DNA from: Mytilisepta virgata
Taxonomy: Eukaryota; Mollusca; Bivalvia; Mytilida; Mytilidae
NCBI GenBank assembly: GCA_028015205.1
Contig: CM051517.1
Span: 11,890,501 to 11,954,500, forward strand
DNA: 64,000 nt
Reading direction: 5' to 3'
The notes under the pieces are model-generated. The model did no database searches and had not been told where the DNA came from. It saw only the letters and a program-made list of their open reading frames with translations. Made by a program: the position numbers and the translations under genes. Position 1 is the first letter of the stretch, and the number at the start of each line of letters is the position of its first letter. This document shows, piece by piece, positions 62,166 to 64,000 of the stretch.

Positions 62166-62730
62166 GTTTATTTCGTTTACAAATATTTGTCTTTGAAATT
62201 CATAACCCGGACAATATATAAGGAAATGTTCTTCATTTTCAAGTTTTCCAGATTTACAAACTGCACAAAATCTTTCTGATGCAGGAATATTTTTATGTCT
62301 TCCTCTGTCTATCATTGGTAAATGGGCACTTGTGCGAATTTGGGAAATTGCAGCCGTCTCCGAAATATTAACTGAGTTATCAAAATATGAAGGTCTTTTT
62401 CCCATGTTGTATAAAGTTCATTTGAGGCTTTGCAATTTACTCCAAGACTTTCTTTTATAAATTTCATGTGGAGCTTTTCGAAAGGGTCAGAGTCCTTTAA
62501 ATAACAAAAGGCTCCCCAGATTTCACTACAGTATAAAATAATTGGTAAAATTAAACAATCAAAAAGTTTTTCTATTAAACTACTAGGATTATTTAAACTT
62601 ATTGTTTCTTTTAATCTTGACGTAGGCTTTTCGTGCTTTTTCCATAAGTGTGCCTTTAGCCAAATTAAAGCGACCAATATATCTCATTGCAATACCCAAG
62701 TAACCATCCTGAGTTACTGTGTCAACATTA
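62165..62730 (-). pseudogene. LINE C-terminal fragment
   Basis: Minus-strand translation gives YLGIAMRYIGRFNLAKG, EKARKAYVKIKR-type sequence, LFDCLILPIILYCSEIWGAF, then a frame break near 62400, then FCAVCKSGKLENEEHFLIYC. This is the post-RT region and the CCHC-like knuckle also seen in the LINE at 31430-34330 (LYCSELWAL, ICQLC...HFIMKC), from a related but different family. RT catalytic motifs are absent. Confidence 0.8.
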
Positions 62731-63065
62731 TTGGTTACTAAATACTGAAAACACTGAAGTCTTGTAAACTCTGTGTGACTATCTCAAAATTTGTACCCAG
62801 TAAATAAGAACCTGGCTTTATTCTGGAGCACCTTTATTCCATTGAATTACAGAGCAGTATCAGATGACTTTTCTCTTATTATTGTAAAGTAATAAATAAC
62901 TGGTTAAATTGTTCTTGCGCACTTTGGATATTAAGTGTCCTTTAGTACCTGCCCTTGATGATCTCTGCATTTGGATGACTTGAAATGAATTGTCCTTGTG
63001 CATTGATCATGAGGAGGACCATCCCAAGTGTAACTATTTATTACAATTATCTGATGTCCATTTTT
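62730..63065. other. Unassigned sequence between LINE fragment and 146-bp repeats
   Basis: No gene or clear repeat is seen. Short words shared with 63580-63700 (CTCTGCATTTGGATGACTTG against CTCTACATCTGGATGACCAA) suggest it is a diverged flank of the same repeated unit. Confidence 0.35.
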
Positions 63066-63069
63066 AGTT

Positions 63070-63600
63070 CGGGGAGTAACACAGCCTCTCACCAAAATTA
63101 GGTCACTCTGACCTACTTATCGCACTTCATTGACTTAGGTTAAGTTCTACGTCCGAGTTCAGTACTCCGATACCAAGCGGCCTACAATCATATTACTTGA
63201 TGTCAGGATGCATCTCGGGGAGTAACACAACCTCCCACCAAAATTATGTCACTCTGACCTAATCATCGCGATTCATTTACTTAGGTTATGTTTTACGTCC
63301 GAGTTCAGTTCTCCGATACCAAGCAACCTACAATCATATTACTTAGTGTCAGGGTGCATCTCAGAGAGTAACACAGCCTCCCACCAAAAGTTAGGTCACT
63401 CTGGCCTACTTATTGCACTTCCTTGACATAAATAAAGTTTTATATCCGAGTTTAGTTCTCCGATACCAAGCGACCTACAATCATATTAATTGCTGTAAGG
63501 GTGCACTCGGGGAGTAACGCAGCCACACACCAAAATTAGTGGGGGAACGAGGTAAACTTTGTTATCGTACATCTTTGTTTTAAGAGAAGTGTCCTGTAGC
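63070..63600 (+). repeat. 146-bp tandem repeat, four copies
   Basis: CGGGGAGTAACACAGCCTC-type anchors fall at 63070, 63216, 63362 and 63508, exactly 146 bp apart. Each unit contains CTCCGATACCAAGC and CCTACAATCATATTA-type blocks. The first three carry a nuclear-receptor-like inverted half-site pair. Confidence 0.92.
63100..63114. promoter_or_regulatory. Consensus IR3 nuclear-receptor palindrome (ERE-like)
   Basis: AGGTCACTCTGACCT is a perfect AGGTCA-nnn-TGACCT inverted repeat. The second and third copies of the 146-bp unit each have one mismatch (ATGTCACTCTGACCT, AGGTCACTCTGGCCT). It lies in a satellite-like repeat with no gene in view, so a function is uncertain. Confidence 0.35.
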
Positions 63601-64000
63601 ATTGACCCTTGGTGACCTCTACATCTGGATGACCAAGTTACAAATGTATTATGAATATGCTCTGGTCACGAGGAGGACTCCGTATTGTTCTTTGCAAAAA
63701 TATTTAACACGTCACGAGGAGGACTCCGTATTCATCTTTACAAAAATATTTAACATATATTGTATTTTTATATTGAACAAATATGAGTCATGACTACATA
63801 GTGCATTTATAAATTAAACACTAGATAAAGTTTTTTATACTTTCTTTTATTAATTAAATTATTTATTCAATTCTTTTTCCCCAGGTGGCCTGATGCAGCT
63901 CTGGTACAATGCATCTAGTCATTTTACTAAAAATCTATTCACTTGCAATTACTTTATATATTGCTATATTTTAAATGTGTATGAATTATCTATTTACATC
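63600..64000. other. Right edge of the window
   Basis: GTCACGAGGAGGACTCCGTA occurs at about 63666 and 63711, followed each time by a TTTGCAAAAA- or TTTACAAAAA-type AATATTTAACA block. This is a 45-bp direct duplication. No gene is recognised. Confidence 0.5.

Noticed and set aside
61710..62279. Plus-strand frames with repeated FGNYSVCWDY
   Set aside because: They are translations of the 30/31-bp tandem repeat. Frame is kept only because many units are 30 bp long.

Overview
The window looks like nuclear DNA of a marine bivalve, most likely a mussel of the Mytilus type. The evidence is very AT-rich intergenic DNA, canonical GT/AG introns, a forkhead gene with animal-type signatures, a tRNA-derived SINE with a bivalve-like central domain, LINE and Penelope-like reverse transcriptase remnants, and interspersed repeats I know as very common in Mytilus. 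The genus call is from memory of those repeats, not from a search.

Region 1 (1-28.9 kb, minus strand) is a head-to-tail cluster of universal stress protein (USP) genes. Gene A has only its first exon in the window (180-330). Genes B (3424-7777), C (10890-20372) and D (25499-28853) are complete and share one four-exon plan: a variable exon 1, an exon 2 of exactly 84 bp, an exon 3 of 113 or 119 bp and an exon 4 of exactly 195 bp, with identical intron phases 1-1-0. The predicted proteins are 158, 159 and 166 aa and all carry the ATP-binding-type motif G-X2-G-X9-G-S. Gene C has a 6.9 kb intron 2, most of which is a tandem array (12.6-18.8 kb) whose units are copies of the 3' end of gene C's own exon 2 plus its splice donor. 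Intron 1 of gene D holds a decayed Penelope-like element.

Region 2 (28.9-37.4 kb) is transposon-rich. It contains a LINE RT fragment broken by a Penelope-like 3' end, a 5'-truncated LINE with a 45-bp snap-back hairpin at its 5' edge, a tRNA-derived SINE and a four-copy ~152-bp tandem repeat. Region 3 (37.4-50.6 kb) is a 13 kb stretch with no recognisable gene or repeat cluster. It lies upstream of a single-exon forkhead gene (50589-51590, +) whose domain mixes FoxA and FoxB signatures, best read as FoxAB-like.

Region 4 (53.0-59.1 kb, minus) is a seven-exon gene for a secretory-pathway JmjC/cupin-8 protein of 414 aa. It has a signal peptide, an HxD...H iron site, an EF-hand loop and a C-terminal KEEL. 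Its intron 3 also contains a ~100-bp tandem array (55.8-57.4 kb) built from the 3' end and donor of its own exon 3. Region 5 (59.1-64 kb) holds further tandem arrays (124 bp, 30/31 bp, 146 bp) and another LINE fragment. The 30/31-bp array is again seeded at the 3' edge of a minus-strand coding segment.

The most unusual signal is this repeated pattern. Two unrelated genes in one 64 kb window each carry an intronic minisatellite seeded from the exon/5' splice-site boundary immediately upstream, so the introns are filled with splice-donor copies. All gene models are by eye from splice consensus, frame and paralogue comparison. No search or transcript evidence was available.
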